Of a DNA stretch of 64,000 nt, positions 17,534 through 26,237 are shown one piece after another (within the stretch, counting starts at the first letter, position 1; every line of letters starts with the position of its first letter). The position numbers and the translations under genes are program-made. Below the pieces are notes generated by a model that was not told the origin of the DNA, ran no database searches, and saw only the letters and a program-made list of their open reading frames with translations. The stretch is from SBBG01 sp033717875 (GTDB taxonomy: Bacteria > Pseudomonadota > Gammaproteobacteria > Ga0077554 > Ga007554). The DNA is taken from assembly GCA_033717875.1 (NCBI GenBank), contig JADDKJ010000004.1, forward strand, positions 1-64,000, read 5' to 3'.

Positions 17534-18604
17534 ATGCAGATCACTGAGACGGATTTGATAGATCGCTATCAGACTCTCTCGACAGAGGAGTTGTTAGCGC
17601 TGCAACGCAGTGGACAACTTACAGAACTTGCCCAGACTGTACTAAAAAAGGAACTGGCTCGACGTCCTTTACCGAGGGAAGAACCAGAAGAGGAAGAAAT
17701 GGAAATTGTGACCTTCGAGAATCGAACTACCTCTTCCATATGGGAATTCTCACTAATGATGTTTTTCCTGGCGGTCGGTGGTTGTTTTTCCTTCCTCGCT
17801 AAAAGACCCTTCGACAACTTCGCTGAAATTGCCTTGATAATCCTGCTGTGCGGTGGGTGTTTGTGGTTCTCCATCATCGTCGCAGGGTTCCCTTGCGTTA
17901 GCGTAACCGTTCGGCCTGGAAGCACCGTCTCAATTAGGTGGAGGTATCCGTTCAAATCTGAAACTCGCGAGGTTCCTTGTTCTGCCCTCAAACCCGCGGC
18001 GGTCGATGAGATAGATGATGGGGAGGGTGGCCTATACTATGGCGTCCGCTTCGCGTTACCGGACGGAACCAAAGTGATCTTTGCCGAAGGTAATGATAAA
18101 CAAGCGTGCATGTCGTTATGCGCCAGCTTCAATGCCGCTCTCGATCGACCCGTTGTTTCGGCTCCCGCAGGGGCTCTCGGCCCTCCAACGGTTCCCAACT
18201 CAAGCATTGGGAACCGTCAAATGTTTACTTTCGCGATCAGACCAGGTTACGGAACAAATGACCTGCTGATCGAGTTTTTTAAAGGCGCCGGATCTGATGA
18301 AATGATTTCGGCTTTACGAGAAGTGTTAACTGAAATTGGCGCAAAAACAGTATCCATTGAAGACTTATGGCAAAATGATGAAATGGTGTACCACATGGAC
18401 AGCAACGTAGGAGAGTTTGAACTGTCGTTGAATGTTTGGGATTGCATTTTCATAATCCCTGCGGCCAGAAAATCCTGGTTCGGCTGGGGTAACGCCACTA
18501 GAAACAGGGAGCGCCGCCACGCTACTGTTAGTGAAATTGAAGCCGCTCTTTTGCGATCCGGAAAATTTGTGAGGGAAGAGGTTAAGTTCGCCGACTATAG
18601 CTGA
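17534..18604 (+). CDS. Hypothetical two-TM membrane protein
   Basis: A 356-residue protein I do not recognise. An N-terminal helix resembles a short motif seen in assorted membrane proteins (YQTLSTEELLALQRSGQLT, then VLKKELARR, residues 10-44). An acidic linker (EEPEEEEME) leads to two transmembrane segments at about 72-92 and 101-122. A soluble region of beta character follows, and a C-terminal domain of about 130 residues begins RQMFTFAIRPGYGTNDLLIE. The ATG at 17534 is chosen because the helix motif follows it; an upstream in-frame start would add 20 low-complexity residues. Base composition is lower in GC than its neighbours, hinting at acquisition. Only 21 bp separate it from the next gene. 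Confidence 0.7.
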   Translation: MQITETDLIDRYQTLSTEELLALQRSGQLTELAQTVLKKELARRPLPREEPEEEEMEIVTFENRTTSSIWEFSLMMFFLAVGGCFSFLAKRPFDNFAEIALIILLCGGCLWFSIIVAGFPCVSVTVRPGSTVSIRWRYPFKSETREVPCSALKPAAVDEIDDGEGGLYYGVRFALPDGTKVIFAEGNDKQACMSLCASFNAALDRPVVSAPAGALGPPTVPNSSIGNRQMFTFAIRPGYGTNDLLIEFFKGAGSDEMISALREVLTEIGAKTVSIEDLWQNDEMVYHMDSNVGEFELSLNVWDCIFIIPAARKSWFGWGNATRNRERRHATVSEIEAALLRSGKFVREEVKFADYS

Positions 18605-18625
18605 AAGACTGTCACTATCACGAGA

Positions 18626-19267
18626 ATGAAAGACATGGGTCCGCAGCAATGGCGTAACCTTATGAGGCGACTCGCACTCTATGATAACCTCGAGACCTAC
18701 CAGCAACTGTATGCTGCTTATTCTCAAAGGCATCGGTACTATCATGGTATAGACCACATCGCCTCATGCCTACGCGAGCTTGAGTCTACGCGCACTGTCG
18801 CCAAATATCCCGAACAAGTTGAAATCGCCCTCTGGTTCCACGATGCGGTCTACACTCCCATGGCCTTGGACAACGAAGAACGCAGCGCCATCTGGGCAAC
18901 GCAGTTTCTTGCATCGGCAGACGCTTCTCCCGACACCTGCGCGCGGGTGCAAGCGCATATCCTGGCTACACGGCATAATGTTCTACCGGATAATCCGGAT
19001 TCCGCCCTGGTCGTTGACATTGATTTGGCAATTCTCGGGCAAGAATCCGACATTTATGAATGCTTCGAACAGACGATTCGGGCGGAGTACCAGCGGGTTC
19101 CCTGGCCGGTGTATCGACGAAAGCGGCACGAAATATTGCTATCGTTCTTGGAGCGCGACTCGATTTATTCGACGCCATGCTTCCGTGAACGTTATGAGGC
19201 TGCCGCTCGGCGCAATATGCAGGTCGCGATTGAGATGCTTGAATCACCGGATGAGCAACGTAATTAA
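18626..19267 (+). CDS. HD-domain metal-dependent phosphohydrolase (COG4339-like)
   Basis: A 213-residue HD-superfamily protein. Metal ligands are visible as YYHGIDHI (H40, D43, H44) and ALWFHDAVY (H72, D73), with a further AHILATRH around residue 111 and VVDIDLAILG near 130. The pattern matches the small predicted HD hydrolases that often end in R-x-x-Y-x-x-A-A-R-x-N. The substrate is unknown. Its last 17 bases overlap the start of the histidine kinase gene, indicating coupled translation. Confidence 0.8.
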   Translation: MKDMGPQQWRNLMRRLALYDNLETYQQLYAAYSQRHRYYHGIDHIASCLRELESTRTVAKYPEQVEIALWFHDAVYTPMALDNEERSAIWATQFLASADASPDTCARVQAHILATRHNVLPDNPDSALVVDIDLAILGQESDIYECFEQTIRAEYQRVPWPVYRRKRHEILLSFLERDSIYSTPCFRERYEAAARRNMQVAIEMLESPDEQRN

Positions 19268-20549
19268 CCTCTGGTTCAACTATACCTTGCTACTACTGCA
19301 AGGAACAGCCATGATCATTACGCTGGCTTTCGTGATATTTCGCACCTCTTATCTGCGAGACCACCTGCTTCATGGCAATCGATATGGATCAGGATGGCTG
19401 ATATTGGCGGGACTCTTCAGCGCGCTGGCTATTTATGGCACCCACGCCGGCATGGTTGTTTCGATGGATGGGGAAATGACCCCTGTCCCCTGGTCGTATG
19501 AATTGAGAGAAGGCGAAGCCGTTGTCAATTTTCGTGACCTGGTGGTGGTCACTTCGGGTCTGGCGGGCGGGCCATGGCTAGGAGCAAGCGTGGGTGCCAT
19601 TGCCGGTTTCGAGCGTTACCGCCTGGGTGGATTCACTGGTCTGTCCTGTGGCTTGGCGAGCCTGCTCGGTGGTTTGCTGGCGGGCTTGTTTCGCCGGAAA
19701 CTGGACGCAAGAATAACACCGAAATCGGCGGCGGGAATCGCGGCATTCGCCGTCATCGTACAGATGGCGCTGATTCTTTTTCTCGCCAAGCCTTTCGGAC
19801 AAGCGATCATACTCGTAAAACAAATTGGCGTGCCCATGCTTTTGACGGTTACCGCCGGATGTTACGTGTTCCAGCAGGTTATCCAGGTACTTGACCGCGA
19901 TCGCCTGGAACTGCTGGCCCGGCGTGCGGAGATCCGCGCTCTGCATGCGCAGACAGAACCTCATTTCTTGATAAATACCTTGAGCAATATCATTGCGTTG
20001 ATTCGAACCGATGCTGACAAAGCCCGTCATTACCTCACCGAATTAGGCCAATTTCTTCAGGAAACGAAAGCTTATGCCAAAATCGACACCATCACGGTCG
20101 AAGAAGAATTACAACACCTCCACAAATATCTGGATTTTCAGCGCCTGCGTTTCGATGACTCGATAAATTACCATGAAACCATCGAAGATCCGGCGCTCTT
20201 GAAGAACCAGATTCCACCGCGCACACTTCATACATTGGTTGAAAACGCCCTGGCGCACGGATCTCACAGTTCCGAAAAGCCATGCACCATCACCGTAATG
20301 CTGCGCAAACGTGAGAAATTCCTGGAGCTTTCCGTGGAAGACACTGGTGTGGGAATATCGCCGGAGCGGCTCGCTCGAATCGGCAACGAACCGGTATCAT
20401 CCAACCATGAGGGCGGTGGCCATGCCCTGTATCAATTACAGCAGACACTAAAACTGATGTGGGGAGACGATGCCCAATTGGTAATCAGCAGTCAGGTAAC
20501 ACAGGGTACAACGGTGACATTGATTTTGCCGCTTACTCAAGCAGGATGA
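19251..20549 (+). CDS. LytS/BtsS-type sensor histidine kinase
   Basis: A 432-residue membrane kinase. Residues 1-210 hold five to six transmembrane helices with the 5TM-LYT signature GLAGGPWLGASVGAIAGFER (103-122). A His-kinase domain follows with ALHAQTEPHFLINTLSNI; H238 is the expected phosphorylation site. The ATPase domain has an N-box LHTLVENALAHGS and a DTGVGIS G1 box. The ATG at 19251 overlaps the preceding gene. It is directly followed (4 bp) by a LytTR regulator and then a CstA/BtsT transporter, the arrangement known for pyruvate-sensing BtsS/BtsR and YpdA/YpdB. Pyruvate or a related signal is therefore inferred. Confidence 0.88.
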   Translation: MSNVINLWFNYTLLLLQGTAMIITLAFVIFRTSYLRDHLLHGNRYGSGWLILAGLFSALAIYGTHAGMVVSMDGEMTPVPWSYELREGEAVVNFRDLVVVTSGLAGGPWLGASVGAIAGFERYRLGGFTGLSCGLASLLGGLLAGLFRRKLDARITPKSAAGIAAFAVIVQMALILFLAKPFGQAIILVKQIGVPMLLTVTAGCYVFQQVIQVLDRDRLELLARRAEIRALHAQTEPHFLINTLSNIIALIRTDADKARHYLTELGQFLQETKAYAKIDTITVEEELQHLHKYLDFQRLRFDDSINYHETIEDPALLKNQIPPRTLHTLVENALAHGSHSSEKPCTITVMLRKREKFLELSVEDTGVGISPERLARIGNEPVSSNHEGGGHALYQLQQTLKLMWGDDAQLVISSQVTQGTTVTLILPLTQAG

Positions 20550-20553
20550 CATC

Positions 20554-21372
20554 ATGCCTTTGAAAACGCTGATCGTTGACGACGAACCCCTGAACCGGGA
20601 TGAATTAAAATATCTGCTGTCCCGCCAAAGGGACATTGTTGTGGCAGGTGAAGCCGCAAACGCTACGCAGGCGCTGCTATTGATCGAGCAGGAGGCACCG
20701 GATCTCATACTTCTGGATATTCAGATGAAAGCCCCCAGGGAAGGTCTCAACTTGGCCGAGGCACTTCAAAAGCGCCCCAACCCGCCCGCAATCATTTTCG
20801 TCACCGCGCACCCCCAGCATGCGTTGGAAGCCTACGATTTTCAGCCCGTCCACTATCTTCTCAAGCCGGTTTCCGAAGAAAAACTGGCCGAAGCGCTCGC
20901 GCGGGCTCGCGAGAAGATTGCCAGCGACAACTACAGCCACCTGGTCGATATTTTGCGACCCATCAAGCATCCTGGCCAGCGGCTGGCCATCCGCCACCGC
21001 GGCAAGGATCATACTGGAAACACCATTTATCCGACAGCCTTCGTGCAGGCCGACGAGATACTCTTTATTCACAAAACAAAAAACGCCAACACCAGTGAAG
21101 TGCATTTGAAAAACGGCGAAGTGCTTGAGGGAGTGCGTCTAACGCTGGAAGAATTCAAGGAAATGCTGGATGCCAAGGTTTTCTTCGGGGTACACAGCAG
21201 TTTTCTCGTCAATCTTGCCCATGTTCGCGGCCTCAAAAAGCGTTTCAGCGACGAAGAGAAATATCTCCTCGTACTGAGGGAGTGTCCCCACGAAATCCCC
21301 GTCGCCCAGAACAAGCTCCTTGCGCTAAGGGAGCGTCTGGAGAGATCGTTCAATGTTTCCAGGATTTATTAA
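20554..21372 (+). CDS. LytTR-family response regulator (BtsR/YpdB-like)
   Basis: A 272-residue regulator: receiver domain 1-120 (VDDEP at 8-12, phospho-acceptor D55 in LLDIQM, conserved K in YLLKPVS near 108) and a LytTR DNA-binding domain at about 165-270 (VQADEILFIHKTKNANTSEV... and FFGVHSSFLVNLAHVRGLKK). The receiver has an unusual insertion-like MKAPREGLNLAEAL after the phospho-acceptor. It presumably binds paired direct repeats upstream of the transporter gene 300 bp downstream. The pair forms one transcription unit with the kinase. Confidence 0.9.
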   Translation: MPLKTLIVDDEPLNRDELKYLLSRQRDIVVAGEAANATQALLLIEQEAPDLILLDIQMKAPREGLNLAEALQKRPNPPAIIFVTAHPQHALEAYDFQPVHYLLKPVSEEKLAEALARAREKIASDNYSHLVDILRPIKHPGQRLAIRHRGKDHTGNTIYPTAFVQADEILFIHKTKNANTSEVHLKNGEVLEGVRLTLEEFKEMLDAKVFFGVHSSFLVNLAHVRGLKKRFSDEEKYLLVLRECPHEIPVAQNKLLALRERLERSFNVSRIY

Positions 21373-21406
21373 CCGGCGATAAAATACACCAACTTTTCTC
21401 CCAGAG

Positions 21407-21456
21407 GTAGGGTGCGCCGCGCGCACCATCCGTGTGGTGCGTGAGACGCACCCTGC
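21407..21456. repeat. Imperfect 50-bp palindrome upstream of cstA
   Basis: gtagggtgcgccgcgcgcac folds back on gtgcgtgagacgcaccctgc with a short loop (ccgtg). The 302-base gap 21373-21674 otherwise shows no gene. The palindrome could be a terminator-like structure for the regulator gene, a dispersed REP-type repeat of the gtagggtgc kind, or a control site for the transporter. No T-run follows, which argues against a simple terminator. Confidence 0.55.
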
Positions 21457-21674
21457 GAAGTTGCTCAATGCTTCAGCTTAGCCATCTCCTCGCAACTATT
21501 TCGTCACGTTTTCCCCGCCATCCCTCACCCTCTTTCCACGTTTCGGCACATCTCAATAACATATCGCCTCGTTCACGTTTATAATTCGAGCCGTGAAAAA
21601 TTGATTCGATCCTGGAGCGTCCTGCCAGAGAATTCCTGGCGGCAACCCCGCACATCAACTTCTGGAGAATAACC

Positions 21675-23771
21675 ATGACGAAACCAAGCTTACCGGACAA
21701 GAAAATGAGCCTGCCGGGAATATTGATCTGGCTAGTCGTAGCGATCCTCGGCGCGTCCGCCGTGGGCGGCATCGCCATCCATCGCGGCGAATCCATCAAT
21801 AGCCTGTGGTTTATCGTCGCGGCGGTGTGCGTCTACGCCATCGGTTACCGCTTTTACAGCGCGTTCATCGCCGCCAAGGTGTTGGTGCTGGACGCCACTC
21901 GCGCCACCCCGGCGGAGCGGCTCAATGATGGACGTGACTTCGTGCCGACCAATAAATGGGTGGTGTTCGGCCATCACTTCGCGGCCATCGCCGGGCCGGG
22001 GCCGTTAATCGGGCCGACGCTGGCGGCGCAGTTCGGTTACCTGCCCGGCACGTTGTGGATTCTGATCGGTGCGGTGCTGGGCGGCTGTGTGCAGGACTTC
22101 GTCACCTTGTTCTTCTCCACCCGCCGCAATGGGCGCTCGCTGGGCCAGATGGCGCGCGACGAGCTTGGCCCGATCGGCGGTGTGGCGGCGCTGGTGGGAG
22201 TGATGATGATTATGATCATCCTCATCGCCGTGCTCGGTCTGGTGGTGGTGAACGCCATGAAACACAGCCCGTGGGCCACGTCCACGGTGGCAGCGACGAT
22301 TCCCATCGCGGTGCTGATCGGCCTGTACATGCGCAATATCCGCCCCGGTCGTGTGCTGGAGGCCACCCTGATCGGCGTTGCCCTGCTGCTGATCGCAGTG
22401 GCGGGCGGCGGCTGGCTGGACCAGCAGCCGGATCTGCGCCAGTGGTTCGACTATGACGGCCCGCAGCTCGCGCTGATGATCATCGCTTACGGCTTTGCCG
22501 CAGCAGTGGTGCCGGTATGGTTGCTGCTTGCACCGCGTGATTATCTCTCCACCTTCATGAAGATCGGCACCGTACTGGCCTTGGCCGTCGCCATCGTTAT
22601 CCTCAACCCCGAGGTGAAGATGCCCGCGGTGACGCAGTTCATCGACGGTACCGGCCCGATATTCGGCGGCGAACTGTTTCCCTTCGTCTTCATCACCATC
22701 GCCTGCGGCGCGATCTCCGGCTTTCATTCGCTGATCTCGTCCGGCACTACGCCCAAGCTGCTCGCCAACGAAACCGACACGCGCTTCATCGGCTATGGCG
22801 CGATGATGATGGAATCGTTCGTCGCCATCATGGCGATGATCGCCGCCACGGTGCTCGATCCGGGCGTCTACTTCGCCATCAACAGCCCCGCCGGAATCGT
22901 CGGCAAGGAAGCTGCGGAGGCCGTCGCCAAGATCAACAGTTGGGGCTTCCCGGTGACGGTGGCGCAGATGGAACAGCTCGCCGCCAACATGGGCGAGGCC
23001 AGCCTGTTCGCCCGCACCGGCGGTGCGCCGTCGTTCGCTGTGGGCATGGCGAGCATCTTCGCCAGCGCCTTCGGCGAAGCCTTCCTGTCGCTGTGGTATC
23101 ACTTCGCCATCATGTTCGAAGCGCTGTTCATCCTCACCACGCTGGACGCAGGCACGCGCGTCGGCCGTTTCATGCTTCAGGACATGCTCGGCAATGTCTA
23201 CCCACCGCTGGGACGCACCAGTTGGTATCCCAGCGTGCTGCTCACCAGCGCGCTGGTGGTGGGAGCGTGGGGATATTTCCTGTATATGGGCACGCTCGAT
23301 CCGCTCGGCGGCATCAACAGTCTGTGGCCGCTGTTCGGCATCGCCAACCAGATGCTGGCGGCGATCGCATTGTGTGTCGGCACCACCATCCTCATAAAAT
23401 CCGGCAAGCTGCGCTACGCCTGGGTCACCGCCCTGCCCCTCTCCTGGCTGGTGATCATCACCAGTACGGCGGCCTGGGAGAAGCTGTTCAGCCCCGAGTT
23501 GCGGGTGGGTTTCCTTGCGCATGCCAAGGATTTGTCGGACAAGCTCGCCGCCGGCGTTCTGCCGCCGGACAAAGCCGCCACCGCGCCGCAGTTGATCTTC
23601 AACGACTATGTCGATGCCGCGCTGACCGCCTTCTTTTTGATAACCACCTGGGTGCTGGTGCTGGATACGCTGCGCGTGTCTTATCGCATCGCCACCGGCG
23701 GCGCCCACCCGCCGTTGTCCGAGGCGCCGCATGAACCGAGTCGGCTGGTGGAAGATTGGGTGCGGGATTAG
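21675..23771 (+). CDS. cstA: CstA/BtsT-family pyruvate or peptide transporter
   Basis: A 698-residue inner-membrane carrier with about 16-18 helices, of usual length. Family hallmarks: YRFYSAFIAAKVLVLD (56-71), PTNKWVVFGHHFAAIAGPGP (92-111), IGPTLAAQFGYLPGTLWIL and the FHSLISSGTTPKLLANETD segment near residue 350. CstA and BtsT (YjiY) import pyruvate under the control of the BtsSR two-component system; older work links CstA to peptide uptake during carbon starvation. The LytS/LytTR pair just upstream supports the pyruvate view, and YbdD follows 15 bp downstream. The exact paralogue cannot be decided from sequence alone. Confidence 0.92.
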   Translation: MTKPSLPDKKMSLPGILIWLVVAILGASAVGGIAIHRGESINSLWFIVAAVCVYAIGYRFYSAFIAAKVLVLDATRATPAERLNDGRDFVPTNKWVVFGHHFAAIAGPGPLIGPTLAAQFGYLPGTLWILIGAVLGGCVQDFVTLFFSTRRNGRSLGQMARDELGPIGGVAALVGVMMIMIILIAVLGLVVVNAMKHSPWATSTVAATIPIAVLIGLYMRNIRPGRVLEATLIGVALLLIAVAGGGWLDQQPDLRQWFDYDGPQLALMIIAYGFAAAVVPVWLLLAPRDYLSTFMKIGTVLALAVAIVILNPEVKMPAVTQFIDGTGPIFGGELFPFVFITIACGAISGFHSLISSGTTPKLLANETDTRFIGYGAMMMESFVAIMAMIAATVLDPGVYFAINSPAGIVGKEAAEAVAKINSWGFPVTVAQMEQLAANMGEASLFARTGGAPSFAVGMASIFASAFGEAFLSLWYHFAIMFEALFILTTLDAGTRVGRFMLQDMLGNVYPPLGRTSWYPSVLLTSALVVGAWGYFLYMGTLDPLGGINSLWPLFGIANQMLAAIALCVGTTILIKSGKLRYAWVTALPLSWLVIITSTAAWEKLFSPELRVGFLAHAKDLSDKLAAGVLPPDKAATAPQLIFNDYVDAALTAFFLITTWVLVLDTLRVSYRIATGGAHPPLSEAPHEPSRLVEDWVRD

Positions 23772-23786
23772 AGGGAAGTTCGATCA

Positions 23787-23981
23787 ATGATCGTAGTGAA
23801 GAATACCTTGCATGATTTATGGCGCGGCCTGCGGCGCGTCAGCGGCGATGATGCCTATGAGCGCTATCTCGCCCACTGGCGCGAGCACCATGCCGCCGAG
23901 GGCGGTCAGCCATTGGACCGCAAGGCATTCTTCAGAGCGGAACAGGATCGCAAATGGAACGGCGTGAGGCGTTGTTGTTGA
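23787..23981 (+). CDS. YbdD/YjiX family small protein (DUF466)
   Basis: A 64-residue protein with the family core LRRVSGDDAYERYLAHWREHH (about 15-35) and a C-terminal FFRAEQDRKWNGVRRCC ending in two cysteines. DUF466 proteins are almost always encoded directly after cstA-type transporters and are thought to assist transport. The stop is only 6 bp from the convergent parC stop, with no visible terminator between them. Confidence 0.88.
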   Translation: MIVVKNTLHDLWRGLRRVSGDDAYERYLAHWREHHAAEGGQPLDRKAFFRAEQDRKWNGVRRCC

Positions 23982-23987
23982 CAGTCC

Positions 23988-26237
23988 TCACGCTTCCACG
24001 CTGATGCGATCCACCCGCTGAAACCCGCGCGGCAGCAAGTTTCCGCGCCGGCCGCGCTCACCCAAGTAGTGCTCTATATCCGCAGGTTTGAGGGTAAGAT
24101 GACGCTGCCCGGAATGGATCACCAGGCTGGCGCCGCGCAGTATCGCTGTGATGGCGACGACGAATTCCTCACGCGCTTCGGCCTTTGCTGAGGGAATGCC
24201 GATGATCTTGTTGCCTTTGCCTTTGGCCAGCACAGGCAACTCGCTCAACGGATGGATCAGCAGATGGCCGGTATTGGTGACGGCGGCGACCAGGTCGCTG
24301 CCGGGCTGTTTGACCAGCGCAGGCGGCAGCACCCGCGCGCCTTCGGGCAGGCTCAGCACCGCCTTGCCGTTCTTGTTCTTGGCGTACAGATCTTCCAGTT
24401 TCGCCACGAAACCGTAACCGGCATCGCTGGCGATCAGGCATGACTCCTCGGGATTGCCCATTATCACGCCCGTGAAAAGCGCGCCAGCGGGGGGGCTGAC
24501 ACGCCCGGTGAGCGGTTCGCCCTGGCCGCGCGCGGAAGGCAGGTTGTGGGCGGGAAGCGAGTAACTGCGGCCGGTGGAGTCGAGGAATACCGCGAGTTGA
24601 TTGCTGCGCCCCTGGGCGCTGGCGAGGAAGCTGTCACCCGCTTTGTAGCTGAGCGCGGCGGGGTCGATGTCATGGCCCTTGGCGGCGCGCACCCATCCCT
24701 TTTCCGACAGGACCACGGTAACCGGCTCGGTGGGGATGAGCGCGGTCTCGTCCATCGCCTGGGCGGCGGCGCGCGCGACGATGGCGGAACGGCGCGCATC
24801 GCCGTATTTTTGCGCATCCTCGTTCAGCTCCTTGCGGATCAGCGCCTTGAGCCGCGCTTCGGAAGCCAATATCTTTTGCAGGCCGTCGCGCTCGGCGGCC
24901 AGTTCTTCTTGCTCACTGCGGATCTTCATCTCTTCGAGCTTGGCGAGGTGGCGCAGCTTCAATTCCAGGATCGCTTCGGCCTGTGTGTCGCTGAGCGCGA
25001 AACGTTCCATCAACTTCGCCTTGGGCTCTTCCTCGTAGCGGATGATGGCGATCACCTCGTCGATGTTGAGAAAGGCGATCAGCAAGCCGTCGAGAATGTG
25101 CAGCCGTTGCATCACCTTGTCCAGGCGGTATTGCAAACGGCGGCGCACCGTGCTGGTACGGAACGACAGCCACTCGCCGAGGATGGTGCGCAGGTTCTTG
25201 ACCTGTGGCCGGCCGTCGATGCCGATCATGTTGAGATTGACGCGGTGGCTGCGCTCCAGATCGGTGGTGGCGAACAGGTGCGCCATCAGGCCCTCGACAT
25301 CGACACGATTCGAGCGCGGCACGATAACGAGCCGGGTGGGATTTTCGTGATCGGATTCATCGCGTAGGTCCTCCACCATCGGCAGCTTCTTGGCGTTCAT
25401 CTGCTGCGCGATCTGCTCCAGCACCTTGGCGCCGGAGACCTGGTACGGCAGCGCGGTGATGATGATGCCGCCCTCTTCCTGCTCGTAACGCGCGCGCATG
25501 CGGATGCTGCCGCCGCCCGTCTGATAGATGCGCATGATGTCGTCGCGCGGCGTGATGATCTCGGCCTCAGTGGGGAAATCCGGTCCCTGCACATGCTCGC
25601 ACAATTGTTCGACCGTGGCGTTGGGCTCATCCAGCAGACGAACGCAGGCGCTCGTCACTTCACGCACATTGTGCGGTGGAATATCGGTGGCCATGCCCAC
25701 CGCGATGCCGGTGGCGCCGTTGAGCAGCACATGCGGCAGGCGCGCGGGCAGCAACGCCGGTTCCTCCAGCGTGCCGTCGAAGTTGGGCACCCACTCCACC
25801 GTGCCCTGCCCCAACTCGGTCAGCAGCACTTCGGCGAACCGCGCCAGACGCGCCTCGGTGTAGCGCATCGCCGCAAAGGATTTGGGATCGTCCGGCGAGC
25901 CCCAGTTGCCCTGGCCATCGACGAGCGGATAGCGGTAGGAGAACGGCTGCGCCATCAACACCATCGCCTCGTAACAGGCGGTATCGCCGTGCGGATGGAA
26001 CTTGCCCAGCACATCGCCCACGGTACGCGCCGACTTCTTGTGCTTGGCCACCGCCGACAGCCCCAGCTCCGACATCGCATACACAATGCGGCGCTGCACG
26101 GGCTTGAGGCCGTCGCCGATATGCGGCAAGGCGCGATCCAGGATCACGTACATGGAATAATCCAGGTAGGCCTTTTCGGTGAACACCTTGAGCGGCTGGC
26201 GTTCGACGCCTTCGTAGTTTGTATCGGGAGCGTTCAT
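23988..26237 (-). CDS. parC: DNA topoisomerase IV subunit A
   Basis: A 749-residue type IIA topoisomerase breakage-reunion subunit. The catalytic tyrosine is Y126 in AAMRYTEARL. The quinolone-determining region reads HPHGDTACYE (81-90), with Thr at the position equivalent to E. coli Ser80 and a conserved Glu90. The C-terminal domain is a degenerate beta-pinwheel typical of ParC rather than GyrA. It decatenates chromosomes with ParE. The start codon abuts the parE stop (26238), so parE and parC form one operon with parE first. Confidence 0.95.
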   Translation of the reverse strand: MNAPDTNYEGVERQPLKVFTEKAYLDYSMYVILDRALPHIGDGLKPVQRRIVYAMSELGLSAVAKHKKSARTVGDVLGKFHPHGDTACYEAMVLMAQPFSYRYPLVDGQGNWGSPDDPKSFAAMRYTEARLARFAEVLLTELGQGTVEWVPNFDGTLEEPALLPARLPHVLLNGATGIAVGMATDIPPHNVREVTSACVRLLDEPNATVEQLCEHVQGPDFPTEAEIITPRDDIMRIYQTGGGSIRMRARYEQEEGGIIITALPYQVSGAKVLEQIAQQMNAKKLPMVEDLRDESDHENPTRLVIVPRSNRVDVEGLMAHLFATTDLERSHRVNLNMIGIDGRPQVKNLRTILGEWLSFRTSTVRRRLQYRLDKVMQRLHILDGLLIAFLNIDEVIAIIRYEEEPKAKLMERFALSDTQAEAILELKLRHLAKLEEMKIRSEQEELAAERDGLQKILASEARLKALIRKELNEDAQKYGDARRSAIVARAAAQAMDETALIPTEPVTVVLSEKGWVRAAKGHDIDPAALSYKAGDSFLASAQGRSNQLAVFLDSTGRSYSLPAHNLPSARGQGEPLTGRVSPPAGALFTGVIMGNPEESCLIASDAGYGFVAKLEDLYAKNKNGKAVLSLPEGARVLPPALVKQPGSDLVAAVTNTGHLLIHPLSELPVLAKGKGNKIIGIPSAKAEAREEFVVAITAILRGASLVIHSGQRHLTLKPADIEHYLGERGRRGNLLPRGFQRVDRISVEA

